Of a stretch of 35,417 bases of DNA, positions 16,035 through 24,964 are shown in pieces. The stretch lies in the NCBI GenBank assembly GCA_016742125.1, contig JACVCM010000029.1:1-35417 (forward strand). The letters are read 5' to 3'. The translations under genes and the position numbers were made by a program. How positions within the stretch are numbered: position 1 is the first letter of the stretch; each line of letters begins with the position of its first letter. Source of the stretch: Sphingomonadaceae bacterium. Its GTDB lineage: Bacteria > Pseudomonadota > Alphaproteobacteria > Sphingomonadales > Sphingomonadaceae. The notes beneath the pieces were generated by a model. It was given only the letters and a program-made list of their open reading frames with translations. It was not told the DNA's origin and made no database searches.

Positions 16035-17021
16035 GTGTCGGCAAGGGCGCGGCGTGAAATAGATGGACCCGTTGTGCAAGTCACAACATTGCGACGCCGT
16101 CCGGCGGTCAGAAAGTTCTGGACCTGTGGCGGCGCAAAATCGCATAAGACTATAATGCTCGTCACCGTCCTGATTGCGACATTGTCATTCGCATCGACGC
16201 CGGATTTCGCTGGTGAGGTTTCGCTGGCGTTTCGCGCGGAGCCGCCCAAGCGCCGTTATGAAGTCAGCGCGCCGATCAGGTCGGCTGTTGCAAAAGGATT
16301 GCCGAAGATAAGCGGCCCCGATGACAATTCCCTACCGCTCGTCGTTCTAGACGCAGGGCATGGGGGGCATGACCCCGGTGCGATCAGCCCGCATGGCGGT
16401 GTCCGCGAGAAGGATGTGACGCTGGCAATAGCAAGGTCGATCCGTTCCGAACTGTTGAAAACTGGCCGGGTCCGCGTTGCGCTTACCCGCGAGGGCGACC
16501 AGTTTCTCATTTTGCAGGACCGCTATGGAGCGGCGCGTCGGATGAAGGCTGATCTGTTCATATCGATACACGCAGACAGCGCGGAAAATCCTGGGGCCAA
16601 TGGCGGCACCGTCTATACCTTGTCCGAAGTTGCCTCCGATCGCGAGGCACAGCGGCTTGCGTCGCGGGAAAACAAGTCGGATATCATCAATGGCGTCAAC
16701 CTGGGCGGCGCCGATGCCAGTGTCTCGTCGATCCTGATCGACCTGACGCAGCGTGAAACGATGAATGTCTCGGCGCAGTTTGCCAAATTGCTTCTCCGCG
16801 AAGCGACGCCCAACATGCGCATCCGGACCAATTCGCACCGTTTTGCGTCTTTCATCGTCCTGAAGGCGCCCGATACCCCTTCTGTACTTTTCGAGACAGG
16901 CTATCTCAGTAATGAAGACGACGTCCGGTTTCTGGCATCGGAAGCCGGACGGCAAAAGGTAGCGCGAAGTGTCGCCAGCGCTGTGCAAGTCCACTTCGCG
17001 CGTCGCCTTGCTGCGCGCTAA
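16035..17021 (+). CDS. Secreted N-acetylmuramoyl-L-alanine amidase (Amidase_3, AmiC-like)
   Basis: The enzyme cleaves the bond between N-acetylmuramic acid and the stem peptide of peptidoglycan and usually acts in daughter-cell separation. Numbered from GTG 16035, the zinc ligands are His109 (DAGHGGHDPGA), Glu125 (GGVREKDVTLA) and His179 (FISIHADS), and Glu287 in VLFETGYLSNEDD is the catalytic residue. The catalytic domain fills about 103-325. The start is uncertain: GTG 16035, TTG 16089 and ATG 16155 are all in frame, none with a good ribosome binding site. A hydrophobic signal segment (MLVTVLIATLSFAS) begins at the ATG, and the preceding basic residues would suit a signal peptide if an earlier start is used. 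No AMIN domain is visible. PBP1A follows 70 bases later, so two wall enzymes are probably coexpressed. Confidence 0.88.
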   Translation: MSARARREIDGPVVQVTTLRRRPAVRKFWTCGGAKSHKTIMLVTVLIATLSFASTPDFAGEVSLAFRAEPPKRRYEVSAPIRSAVAKGLPKISGPDDNSLPLVVLDAGHGGHDPGAISPHGGVREKDVTLAIARSIRSELLKTGRVRVALTREGDQFLILQDRYGAARRMKADLFISIHADSAENPGANGGTVYTLSEVASDREAQRLASRENKSDIINGVNLGGADASVSSILIDLTQRETMNVSAQFAKLLLREATPNMRIRTNSHRFASFIVLKAPDTPSVLFETGYLSNEDDVRFLASEAGRQKVARSVASAVQVHFARRLAAR

Positions 17022-17091
17022 GGTAAAATTGCGGCGGAAGGCATATTAAGATTCTGGACCTGCCGACCAAATCGGCTAAAGCGGGCGGGAA

Positions 17092-19611
17092 ATGACCGAT
17101 GTCGCAACTCCGCCTGAAGAACCGGCCAATATCAGCTATCGACTAAAGCGCGATGTTGATGGTTTTGTGGGACGCTGGCGCGGTTGGTGGCAGCACAAGC
17201 GCTTCCGCTGGGCGACCTATGGATTTGGAGCCTTGCTGGTTTTTCTGCTGCTGTTCTGGGTGCTGTTCGCCCGCAACCTTCCCGACGCGGACGCGTTGAT
17301 CGAATATGAATCGCCTTTGCCGACGGTTGTCCGTGACATCAATGGGGAACCGTTCCAGAGCTATGCCCGCGAACGCCGCGTGCAGCTTGAATACGCCGAT
17401 TTTCCGAAGCTTTTGATCCGCGCCTATCTGGCGGCCGAGGACAAGACGTTTTTCAGTCATAGCGGGATCGATTATCCGGGTATCGCGTCCGCGATCTTCG
17501 ATAATATATTCAGCGACGGACGCTCGCGCGGGGCTTCGACGATTACTCAGCAGGTTGCCAAAAACCTGCTTCTTACCAACGAGTATAGCTACACCCGGAA
17601 GGTGAAGGAGGCGATCCTTGCGAAGCGGATTGAGGGGGCACTAACCAAGCCGCAAATCCTGTCGCTCTATCTCAACGAGATCGCGCTGGGGCGTCAGTCC
17701 TTCGGCGTCGAGGCTGCCGCCCAGGCCTATTATGGCAAGAGCGTGGATCAGCTCCAGCTCCATGAAATGGCGTTTCTGGCAATCCTGCCCAAGGCTCCCG
17801 AACGTTATGGCCGCTCCAAGAACGCACAATTAGCATTGGCCCGGCGCAACTGGGTACTCGGCGAAATGCGTTCGAATGGCTGGATTACCGAGGCGCAGCT
17901 TGCGTCGGCCCGCGCCCAGCCGTTGGGCCTGATTGCGCAGCGCGGTACCGGCTACAAGAATATCGGAGGCTATTTCACCGAAGAAGTTCGTCGCCAGCTG
18001 ATCGAGCGCTTCGGCGAAACCGACAAGGATGGACCCTACAGCGTTTACGCTGGCGGCCTGTGGGTGCGGACATCGATGAACCCTGAATTTCAGATCGCTG
18101 CCACACAAGCCTTGCGCGACGGCCTTTTGCGCTACAGCGCAGGGAAGGCGTGGAAAGCTAATTTGGGCACCATAGATGTGTCCGATGACCAGTGGCGGTC
18201 GCGATTTGCCTCGACCAATATCAGCATCGATTACGCCAATTGGCGCGCGGGTGTGGCCCTTGGCGGCGGACGTGTCGGCTTTGCAGACGGCACAATCGGC
18301 AGGCTGACATCGGCGCCGTCGGCCATGAAGGCTGGCGATGTGATCGCGGTCGCACCCTCGGGAACCAACAGCTATGCTGTGCGTACCGTGCCGGAAGTGG
18401 GCGGCGGAATGGTTGTCCAGAACCCGCTGAACGGCCGTGTGCTTGCCGTGCAGGGCGGGTTCGACAGCCGTATCTCCAGCTTTAACCGCGCCACGCAGGC
18501 GCAGCGCCAGCCGGGCTCCGCGATCAAGCCCTTTGTCTATGCGACAGCGCTCGACAACGGCATGACGCCGACGTCGATTATCGTCGACGGGCCCTATTGT
18601 GTGTGGCAGGGCGCGTCGCTCGGGCAAAAATGCTTCCGCAATTTCAGCGGAGGCGGTGCAGGGCCGCAAACGATGCGCTGGGGCCTCGAACAGTCGCGCA
18701 ACCTCATGACTGTGCGAGCAGCGGCGGATTCGGGCATGGACAATGTCACCGATACCTTCCGCGCGGTAGGGATTGGAGACTATCCCGATTATCTCTCCTA
18801 TGCGCTGGGCGCCGGCGATACGACGGTGCTGAAGATGGTCAATGCCTATTCGATGCTGGTCAATCACGGTCGTGAGTTGAAACCGACGCTCATCGACTTT
18901 GCACAAAACCGGGAGGGGAAGGTTATCTGGCCTGCCAACTGGAAACCGTGCAACGGCTGCCGCGCGAAGGACTGGAATGGCAAGGCAATGCCCCGTTTCG
19001 CTGCTGCGGGCAGACAGGTGATGGACCCGATTACCGCCTATCAGGTGGTACATATGCTGGAGGGAGTTATCCAGCGCGGCACCGCAACGATATTGCGGGA
19101 CCTCGACCGGCCCCTGTTCGGCAAGACCGGTACCACGACAGGTCCGACCAATGTCTGGTTCGTTGGCGGCTCGCCGCATCTGGTGGCGGGTCTTTATCTG
19201 GGCTTCGACCAGCCGCGTAACATGGGCGGTTATGCGCAGGGTGGCTCGCTCGCAGCGCCGGTTTTCAAGCAGTTTGCGCGCGTCGCCATGGCCAACATGC
19301 CCAAGACACCATTTGTCGCCCCGGAAGGCACAAGGCTGGTTCGAGTCGACCGGAAGAGCGGCAAGCGCGTTTACGGTGCCTGGCCGGCCGACGATCCCAA
19401 GAGTGCGGTGATCTGGGAAGCATTCAAGGCCGAAACCGAACCGAAACGAACGATCCGGCAGGCAGAACTGGCTGCACGGGGCGATAAACCGAAGAAGAAA
19501 GAGCGTTCGACGTCCGACAGCGGTTCGAGCTCGGCGACGTCGTCGCAAGGACCGAGTTCCGGAACCAAGCGCGATCAGGAATTTATCCAGCAGGATGGCG
19601 GAATTTATTGA
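17092..19611 (+). CDS. mrcA: Penicillin-binding protein 1A, bifunctional transglycosylase/transpeptidase
   Basis: An 839-residue class A penicillin-binding protein that polymerises and cross-links peptidoglycan. It has a cytoplasmic N-terminus, one membrane helix at about 41-60 and a GT51 transglycosylase domain with Glu116 in AAEDKTFFSH and RGASTITQQVAKN near 146-158. The transpeptidase domain has the active-site motif SAIK (Ser476 and Lys479), SRN near 535-537 and KTGTT from 678. An OB-like segment between the two catalytic domains fits the PBP1A rather than PBP1C pattern. The C-terminus is a Lys/Ser-rich low-complexity tail (about 785-830). GGCGGGAA precedes the ATG. The amidase gene upstream and prfB downstream match a gene order common in alphaproteobacteria. 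Confidence 0.95.
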   Translation: MTDVATPPEEPANISYRLKRDVDGFVGRWRGWWQHKRFRWATYGFGALLVFLLLFWVLFARNLPDADALIEYESPLPTVVRDINGEPFQSYARERRVQLEYADFPKLLIRAYLAAEDKTFFSHSGIDYPGIASAIFDNIFSDGRSRGASTITQQVAKNLLLTNEYSYTRKVKEAILAKRIEGALTKPQILSLYLNEIALGRQSFGVEAAAQAYYGKSVDQLQLHEMAFLAILPKAPERYGRSKNAQLALARRNWVLGEMRSNGWITEAQLASARAQPLGLIAQRGTGYKNIGGYFTEEVRRQLIERFGETDKDGPYSVYAGGLWVRTSMNPEFQIAATQALRDGLLRYSAGKAWKANLGTIDVSDDQWRSRFASTNISIDYANWRAGVALGGGRVGFADGTIGRLTSAPSAMKAGDVIAVAPSGTNSYAVRTVPEVGGGMVVQNPLNGRVLAVQGGFDSRISSFNRATQAQRQPGSAIKPFVYATALDNGMTPTSIIVDGPYCVWQGASLGQKCFRNFSGGGAGPQTMRWGLEQSRNLMTVRAAADSGMDNVTDTFRAVGIGDYPDYLSYALGAGDTTVLKMVNAYSMLVNHGRELKPTLIDFAQNREGKVIWPANWKPCNGCRAKDWNGKAMPRFAAAGRQVMDPITAYQVVHMLEGVIQRGTATILRDLDRPLFGKTGTTTGPTNVWFVGGSPHLVAGLYLGFDQPRNMGGYAQGGSLAAPVFKQFARVAMANMPKTPFVAPEGTRLVRVDRKSGKRVYGAWPADDPKSAVIWEAFKAETEPKRTIRQAELAARGDKPKKKERSTSDSGSSSATSSQGPSSGTKRDQEFIQQDGGIY

Positions 19612-19692
19612 ATTGGCTTGGGCGGCTTTGACTTAAGCTTGCGATAAGCTAAAGGCCGCGCCTGATATTTTTCATTCCCTTGGAGTTTCGCC

Positions 19693-20820
19693 ATGCGCGC
19701 CGACGCAGAAGGCTATGTTGCCCGTATCGATGCCGCCCTCGACCTCGTCAAGATGTCGCTCGACTGGGACCGCGCGCTGCGCCGCCTCGATGAACTGAAC
19801 GCGCGCGTTGAGGATCCTACGCTGTGGGACAATCCGAAATCGGCCGAAGACGTGATGCGCGAACGCCGCCGTCTGGATGCGGCGATTTCAACGGTGCGGG
19901 AAATCGATGCCGACAAGTCAGGCACAGTCGAATTGATTGAACTCGCCGAGCTGGAGGGCGATAATGCTCTGGCCGATGAGGGCGTTGCGTCGTTGAAGGA
20001 CCTGGCTGAGCGTGCCGACCGCGACAAGGTTTCTGCGCTGCTGTCGGGCGAGGCAGATGCCAATGACACGTTCATCGAAATCCATGCAGGCGCGGGTGGA
20101 ACGGAAAGCCAGGACTGGGCCGAAATGTTGCAGCGCATGTATTATCGCTGGGCCGAGCAGCGCGGGTATAAGGTCGAGATGGTCGATTATCAGGCCGGCG
20201 ATCAGGCTGGCATCAAGTCGGCAACGATGCTGGTCAAGGGCGAGAATGCCTATGGCTATGCCAAGACCGAAAGCGGTGTCCACCGCCTCGTCCGTATCTC
20301 GCCCTATGACAGTGCAGCCAAACGGCACACGAGCTTTTCAAGCGTCTGGGTCTATCCGGTCATCGACGATAATATCGATATCGAGATCAATGAAGGCGAC
20401 CTGAAAATCGACACCTACCGCGCGTCGGGCGCTGGCGGGCAGCACGTCAATACCACCGACTCTGCGGTTCGCATTACGCACAAGCCGACCGGGATTGTCG
20501 TTGCCAGCCAGAATGACCGCAGCCAGCACAAGAACCGCGCGACCGCCATGGGTATGCTGAAGGCACGCCTGTACGAGGCCGAGCTGCGCAAGCGGGAGGA
20601 AGCGGCATCGGGCGAATATCAGGCCAAGACCGAAATCGGCTGGGGCCACCAGATCCGGTCCTATGTTCTCCAACCCTATCAGATGGTGAAGGATTTGCGC
20701 ACGGGCGTGACGTCTCCGACACCATCTGACGTTCTTGACGGCGACCTCGATGATTTCATCGCCGCAGCACTGGCCCAGCGGGTGACGGGCGAGGCGGTTG
20801 CCGTCGAAGATGTGGGTTAG
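19693..20820 (+). CDS. prfB: Peptide chain release factor 2
   Basis: A 375-residue class I release factor that recognises UGA and UAA and triggers peptide release. The GGQ motif is at 248-250 in RASGAGGQHVNTTDSAVRITH. The codon-recognition tripeptide, usually SPF in RF2, appears as Ser203-Pro204-Tyr205 in RISPYDSAAKRHTSFSSVWVYP. The overall sequence (LDWDRALRRLDELNARVEDP near the start) is clearly RF2 and not RF1. The reading frame is continuous, so the programmed +1 frameshift that autoregulates E. coli prfB is absent. GGAG precedes ATG 19693. The gene ends 3 bases before the converging dehydrogenase gene. Confidence 0.95.
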   Translation: MRADAEGYVARIDAALDLVKMSLDWDRALRRLDELNARVEDPTLWDNPKSAEDVMRERRRLDAAISTVREIDADKSGTVELIELAELEGDNALADEGVASLKDLAERADRDKVSALLSGEADANDTFIEIHAGAGGTESQDWAEMLQRMYYRWAEQRGYKVEMVDYQAGDQAGIKSATMLVKGENAYGYAKTESGVHRLVRISPYDSAAKRHTSFSSVWVYPVIDDNIDIEINEGDLKIDTYRASGAGGQHVNTTDSAVRITHKPTGIVVASQNDRSQHKNRATAMGMLKARLYEAELRKREEAASGEYQAKTEIGWGHQIRSYVLQPYQMVKDLRTGVTSPTPSDVLDGDLDDFIAAALAQRVTGEAVAVEDVG

Positions 20821-20823
20821 GCT

Positions 20824-21606
20824 TCAGTCCCCGGGAGAGGCGGCACTTCCCGCCAATAGCCCACCATCCAGATGTACTTCACTGCCGGTCATGTAAGTTG
20901 CATCGTCCGACGCGAGCAACAGGGCAATGGCTGCAACCTCCTCGACAGTGCCGAACCTTCTCATCGGCGTGTCCGCGACCATTGCCGCCATCCGCTCTTC
21001 GCGATCCGGTCCATCCCCGATCAGGGCCTCCCACATCGGCGTCAATATGGCCGCCGGGTGGATCGAATTACAGCGGATATTCAGGCCTTGCTGCGCGCAG
21101 TATAACGCCACCGATTTCGTGTGGTTACGGATCGCAGCCTTGGAGGATGCGTAAGCTGCCGCTCCCGGGATTCCGACAAGCCCGGAACGCGACGACATAT
21201 TGATGATTGCGCCACTGGCTTTGGCCCGCATCGCCTTTATGGCGTAGCGGCAGCCGAGGAAGGTTCCATCAAGGTTGACCGCGTGGACGCGATGCCATTC
21301 TTCAAGACTGGCATGTTCCGGATCGTGCGGACCGGGGCCGTCTTCAAAACCGGTAATGCCTGCATTGTTGACCACGATGTCGATTTCGGGATGCGCGGCT
21401 GACAGGTCGGCCCAGTCCTTTTCCGATGAGACGTCCAGTTTGAAATAGATGCCGCCGGTCTCACCAGCGACACGGCCGCCATTTACCTCATCGATGTCGG
21501 CAATGATGACCTGCGCGCCTTCGCGGGCGAAGCACCGGGCAATCGCCTCTCCGATACCGCGTGCACCGCCCGTTACCAGGGCGGATTTGTTCTGTAGTTT
21601 GGCCAT
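20824..21606 (-). CDS. Short-chain dehydrogenase/reductase (classical SDR)
   Basis: A 260-residue NAD(P)-dependent oxidoreductase with a Rossmann fold. The cofactor motif is TGGARGIG at 12-19, with an Asp-rich strand end (IIADID) that favours NAD(H). NNAG is at 80-83, and the catalytic residues are Ser138 or Ser139 (INMSSRSGL), Tyr152 and Lys156 (YASSK). The C-terminus has the usual TGSEVHLDGG ending. The substrate is not readable from the sequence. A hydroxyacyl-CoA or alcohol substrate would suit the nearby acyl-CoA genes, but this is a guess. The start has AGGA seven bases upstream. The gene is divergent from acetyl-CoA synthetase across 154 bases. Confidence 0.9.
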   Translation of the reverse strand: MAKLQNKSALVTGGARGIGEAIARCFAREGAQVIIADIDEVNGGRVAGETGGIYFKLDVSSEKDWADLSAAHPEIDIVVNNAGITGFEDGPGPHDPEHASLEEWHRVHAVNLDGTFLGCRYAIKAMRAKASGAIINMSSRSGLVGIPGAAAYASSKAAIRNHTKSVALYCAQQGLNIRCNSIHPAAILTPMWEALIGDGPDREERMAAMVADTPMRRFGTVEEVAAIALLLASDDATYMTGSEVHLDGGLLAGSAASPGD

Positions 21607-21672
21607 GAGTTATTCCTGTGTTCAATTGATAAAAATGCCCGCGATGCGTCGCGAGACTTTCCAAGCTGTGTG

Positions 21673-21690
21673 AATAGCAATTGCGCTATT
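21673..21690. promoter_or_regulatory. Inverted repeat in the SDR / acetyl-CoA synthetase divergent promoter region
   Basis: AATAGC (21673-21678) and GCTATT (21685-21690) are perfect inverted arms around AATTGC, and GCAATTGC inside is itself palindromic. The position between two divergent genes fits an operator, but no regulator family can be named. Confidence 0.35.
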
Positions 21691-21760
21691 TAGCCTTGAA
21701 TCACTGGACCTACTCCACTTAAGCAGCGACAACTATAGGACCCTGCGCGGGAGAGAGCAA

Positions 21761-23716
21761 GTGAGCGAGCATCAGGACTGGTTTCCGATCCCCGAAAGTG
21801 CGGCGGGGCAAACGCATTGCACCGCGGCGGACTACGACCGGATGTACGCAAAAAGCATCACAGATCCGGATGGCTTCTGGGCAGGGCAGTCCATGCGGAT
21901 CGACTGGATGACCCGGCCAACCAGGATCGGTAACTGGTCCTATGACCCCGTCTCGATCAAATGGTATGAAGATGGCGTCCTGAACCTGTGCCACAATGCG
22001 GTCGACCGTCATGTTGTCGCCGGAAATGGCGATCGGATTGCATTCATTTTCGAACCTGACGATCCTGCCAGGGAAGCCCGTCGCGTCAGCTATGCCGAGT
22101 TGCAGACTGAAGTTATCCGGATGTCGAATCGCCTCAAGAAGCTTGGCGTCACCAAAGGCGAGCGCGTGACCATCTACATGCCGATGTGCGTCGAGGGCGC
22201 GGTTGCCATGCTCGCTTGCGCGCGGATCGGGGCAGTGCATAGCGTCGTCTTCGGCGGCTTTTCGCCGGAGGCGATTGCCGGACGGATCGAGGATTGCGCC
22301 AGCCGCTTTGTGGTTTGCGCCGACAGCGCGGTGCGCGGGGCGAAGCCCGTGCCCCTCAAAGCCAATATCGACGCGGCGCTCGAAAAGGTTGCCGGGGTCG
22401 AAGCGGTGCTGGTTGTCCGCCATACCGGCGAGCAGGTGTCAATGCGTGAGGGCCGCGATCATTGGTATCATGAAATGCAGGTCAGCGCCGACTGCCCTTG
22501 CGAACCGATGAATGCAGAGGACCCGCTCTTCATCCTCTATACCTCGGGCAGCACCGGCAAGCCCAAGGGCGTGCTGCACACGACAGGAGGCTATTCGGTC
22601 TGGACAGCGACGACGTTCCATTATGTTTTCGATTACCGGCCCGGCGAGATATTCTTCTGCTCCGCCGATATTGGCTGGGTAACGGGGCATAGCTATGTGG
22701 TTTACGGCCCCCTTCAAAATGGCGCGACCAGCGTCATTTTCGAAGGCATTCCGAGCTATCCCGACAGCGGGCGGTTCTGGGATATTATCGATCGGCACAA
22801 GGTCAACATCTTCTATACCGCGCCGACCGCGCTCCGGGCCCTGATGCGCGATGGCGATGCACCGGTGCAGGCACGCTCACGCCAGTCGCTGCGGTTGCTG
22901 GGGACGGTAGGCGAGCCGATTAACCCCGAGGCCTGGCGTTGGTATCATGCGACGGTAGGCGAAGGCAGATTGCCCATCGTCGACACCTGGTGGCAGACCG
23001 AGACTGGCGGGGTGATGATCACCACGCTTCCGGGTGCGCATGGCATGAAGCCGGGCAGTGCCGTGCCTCCATTTTTCGGCATTCGTCCACAACTGGTCGA
23101 TGCCGATGGCGCAGTGGTTGCGGAAGAAGGCGACAGTCGCGGCGACGTGTCGGGCAATCTGTGCATCACCCATAGCTGGCCAGGCCAGGCGCGCACGGTC
23201 TATGGCGATCATGAGCGCTTCGTACAGACCTATTTTTCCACCTATAGGGGCAAATATTTCACCGGCGACGGCTGCCGCCGCGATGCCGACGGCTATTGGT
23301 GGATAACGGGCCGTGTGGACGATGTAATCAATGTATCCGGCCACCGGATGGGCACGGCAGAGGTCGAAAGCGCATTGGTGCTGCATGACAAGGTCGCCGA
23401 GGCGGCAGTGGTGGGATTCCCGCACGATATCAAAGGGCAGGGCATCTATTGCTACGTCACATTGAATGTCGGTGAGGAGCCTTCGGATGAACTGCACGCA
23501 GAATTGCGGCAGCAGGTCCGGATCGAGATTGGCCCGATTGCCTCACCCGACCATATCCATTTCACGGCAGCATTGCCGAAAACCCGGTCGGGCAAAATCA
23601 TGCGCCGAATTTTGCGAAAAATTGCCGAGAATGATTTCGGCGCGTTGGGCGACACGTCGACCCTGGCGGACCCCAGTGTGGTGGATGCGCTTATTGAGGG
23701 ACGGCAGAACCGTTAG
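21761..23716 (+). CDS. acsA: Acetyl-CoA synthetase (AMP-forming)
   Basis: A 651-residue enzyme converting acetate, ATP and CoA to acetyl-CoA through acetyl-adenylate; length and sequence are standard for the family. The adenylation P-loop YTSGSTGKPKGVLHTTGGY lies at about 260-278. Further conserved segments are WWQTETGG, TGDGCRRDADGYWWITGRVDDVINVSGHRMGTAEVE, and the C-terminal RSGKIMRRILRKIA with Lys612, the residue acetylated in Salmonella Acs for activity control. The start is GTG 21761 with GGGAGAGAG upstream. The gene is divergent from the SDR gene and is followed by a perfect palindrome that starts at its stop codon. It would feed acetate into the same acetyl-CoA pool that the downstream beta-oxidation genes supply. 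Confidence 0.95.
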   Translation: MSEHQDWFPIPESAAGQTHCTAADYDRMYAKSITDPDGFWAGQSMRIDWMTRPTRIGNWSYDPVSIKWYEDGVLNLCHNAVDRHVVAGNGDRIAFIFEPDDPAREARRVSYAELQTEVIRMSNRLKKLGVTKGERVTIYMPMCVEGAVAMLACARIGAVHSVVFGGFSPEAIAGRIEDCASRFVVCADSAVRGAKPVPLKANIDAALEKVAGVEAVLVVRHTGEQVSMREGRDHWYHEMQVSADCPCEPMNAEDPLFILYTSGSTGKPKGVLHTTGGYSVWTATTFHYVFDYRPGEIFFCSADIGWVTGHSYVVYGPLQNGATSVIFEGIPSYPDSGRFWDIIDRHKVNIFYTAPTALRALMRDGDAPVQARSRQSLRLLGTVGEPINPEAWRWYHATVGEGRLPIVDTWWQTETGGVMITTLPGAHGMKPGSAVPPFFGIRPQLVDADGAVVAEEGDSRGDVSGNLCITHSWPGQARTVYGDHERFVQTYFSTYRGKYFTGDGCRRDADGYWWITGRVDDVINVSGHRMGTAEVESALVLHDKVAEAAVVGFPHDIKGQGIYCYVTLNVGEEPSDELHAELRQQVRIEIGPIASPDHIHFTAALPKTRSGKIMRRILRKIAENDFGALGDTSTLADPSVVDALIEGRQNR

Positions 23717-23735
23717 TTGACGCTTGCGTCAACTA
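23714..23735. promoter_or_regulatory. Perfect 22-bp palindrome between acsA and the racemase operon
   Basis: TAGTTGACGC and GCGTCAACTA are perfect 10-base arms separated by TT, starting exactly at the acsA stop codon. It lies 76 bases before the racemase start. In RNA it would form a stem with a CUUG loop, but no U-tract follows, so it is a poor intrinsic terminator. An operator for a dimeric regulator of the downstream acyl-CoA genes is the alternative reading. Confidence 0.55.
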
Positions 23736-23810
23736 CCCCGAACGACTAAACAGCCGACCTTAATCGCGCGGTTAAACGCGTATGCTGCTTTTCCGTAGCG
23801 GAAGGATGCG

Positions 23811-24962
23811 ATGACTGATTCACCTGCCAGATCCGGACCGCTTAGCGGGATCAAGCTTGTTGAGCTGGCTGGTATCGGCCCGGGTCCATATGCCGGACAG
23901 TTGCTGGCCGACTTGGGCGCGGATGTGGTGGTCATAGACCGTCCGGGCGGCATGCCGAAAGCGGTGGATGGACGCGGCAAACGGTCGATTGTGCTCGATC
24001 TCAAGAAACCCGATGCGGTGGGCGCCTTGCTCAGGCTGGTTGCCACAGCAGATATCCTGATTGAAGGCCTGCGTCCCGGCGTCACCGAACGCATGGGGGT
24101 CGGTCCCGAAGCATGCCACGCGGTGAACCCCCGACTGATTTATGGCCGGATGACCGGCTGGGGCCAGACCGGGCCGTGGTCCAAAATGGCGGGCCATGAC
24201 ATCAACTATATCGGGATGACCGGTGTACTGAACGCCATCGGCAAGGAAAACCAGCCACCTGTGCCGCCGCTTAACATGATTGGCGATTTCGGCGGTGGGT
24301 CGATGTTTCTGGTGACAGGAATTCTGGCTGCACTTGTGGAGCGTGGCCGGACAGGGAAGGGCAATATTGTCGATGCCGCGATCGTCGATGGTACACATAG
24401 TCTGATGAGCTTTGTCCACGGGATGGCAGGGCTTGGCCAATGGCGCCCGCAACGTGAAGGAAATTTGCTCGACGGCGCCGCACCTTTTTACCGTTGCTAC
24501 ATGACCGCCGATGGTAAGTTCATGGCGGTAGGCTGTATCGAGCCGCAGTTTTTCGCCGCGATGATGGAGCGTCTGCCCATCGATGCCGAAACCTATGGCG
24601 GACAGCATGATCGCGCTGCTTTTTCCAAACAGCATGAAATGCTGGAGGATGTATTCGCAACCAAAACCCGTGACGAATGGGAAGCGATTTTTGCGGGCAC
24701 GGACGCTTGCGTAACCCCTGTTCTCGACTATGTCGAAGCCGCCGCGCACCCGGCCAATGCCGAGCGACAGGCGGTGGTGCAGGACGGTCGTTGGCTCCAC
24801 CCGCAGGTCGCGCCGCGTCTTGCAACACAGCCCCTGGCTACCCATTTCGAAATTGCAACAAAAGGTGGCGATTATGCCGCCATCCTGGCCGAAGCCGGAC
24901 TCGGCGAAACAGAAATCTCCCAATTGATCGCGGCAGGTGCCGTGGTCGCAAACAAGGACTGA
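23811..24962 (+). CDS. Alpha-methylacyl-CoA racemase (CaiB/BaiF family III CoA-transferase fold)
   Basis: A 383-residue protein of the CaiB/BaiF fold. The catalytic trio of alpha-methylacyl-CoA racemase is visible: His129 and Asp159 (MAGHDINYIG; MIGDFGGGSM) and Glu244 (VGCIEPQFF). Each is three positions later than in the Mycobacterium enzyme (His126, Asp156, Glu241). The conserved aspartate of true CoA-transferases is not in evidence, which favours racemase. It would interconvert (2R)- and (2S)-methylacyl-CoA so that branched chains can enter beta-oxidation. GGAAGG precedes the ATG and can pair with an upstream CTTTTCC. The thiolase gene starts 2 bases after its stop, so the genes are probably one transcript. 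Confidence 0.9.
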   Translation: MTDSPARSGPLSGIKLVELAGIGPGPYAGQLLADLGADVVVIDRPGGMPKAVDGRGKRSIVLDLKKPDAVGALLRLVATADILIEGLRPGVTERMGVGPEACHAVNPRLIYGRMTGWGQTGPWSKMAGHDINYIGMTGVLNAIGKENQPPVPPLNMIGDFGGGSMFLVTGILAALVERGRTGKGNIVDAAIVDGTHSLMSFVHGMAGLGQWRPQREGNLLDGAAPFYRCYMTADGKFMAVGCIEPQFFAAMMERLPIDAETYGGQHDRAAFSKQHEMLEDVFATKTRDEWEAIFAGTDACVTPVLDYVEAAAHPANAERQAVVQDGRWLHPQVAPRLATQPLATHFEIATKGGDYAAILAEAGLGETEISQLIAAGAVVANKD

Positions 24963-24964
24963 AT

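Noticed and set aside
16151..16156. TATAAT as an amidase promoter -10 element
   Set aside because: No -35 element at proper spacing, and transcription from it would start after the ATG at 16155, leaving no good start codon.
17830..19548. A 572-codon open frame on the minus strand opposite PBP1A
   Set aside because: It lies wholly opposite a gene with all catalytic motifs, has no recognisable domain, and long antisense frames are common in GC-rich DNA.
19628..19655. TTGACT with a weak downstream TAAAGG as a prfB promoter
   Set aside because: Spacing of 16 and a poor -10 make it no better than chance; not listed as a feature.
21640..21653. Small hairpin CGCGA-TGCG-TCGCG upstream of the SDR gene
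   Set aside because: Five-base arms of CG-rich sequence are expected by chance in this composition, and there is no T-run or conserved context.
23820..24923. A 367-codon minus-strand open frame opposite the racemase gene
   Set aside because: The plus-strand protein has all racemase catalytic residues; the antisense translation is rich in His, Arg and Cys with no family likeness.
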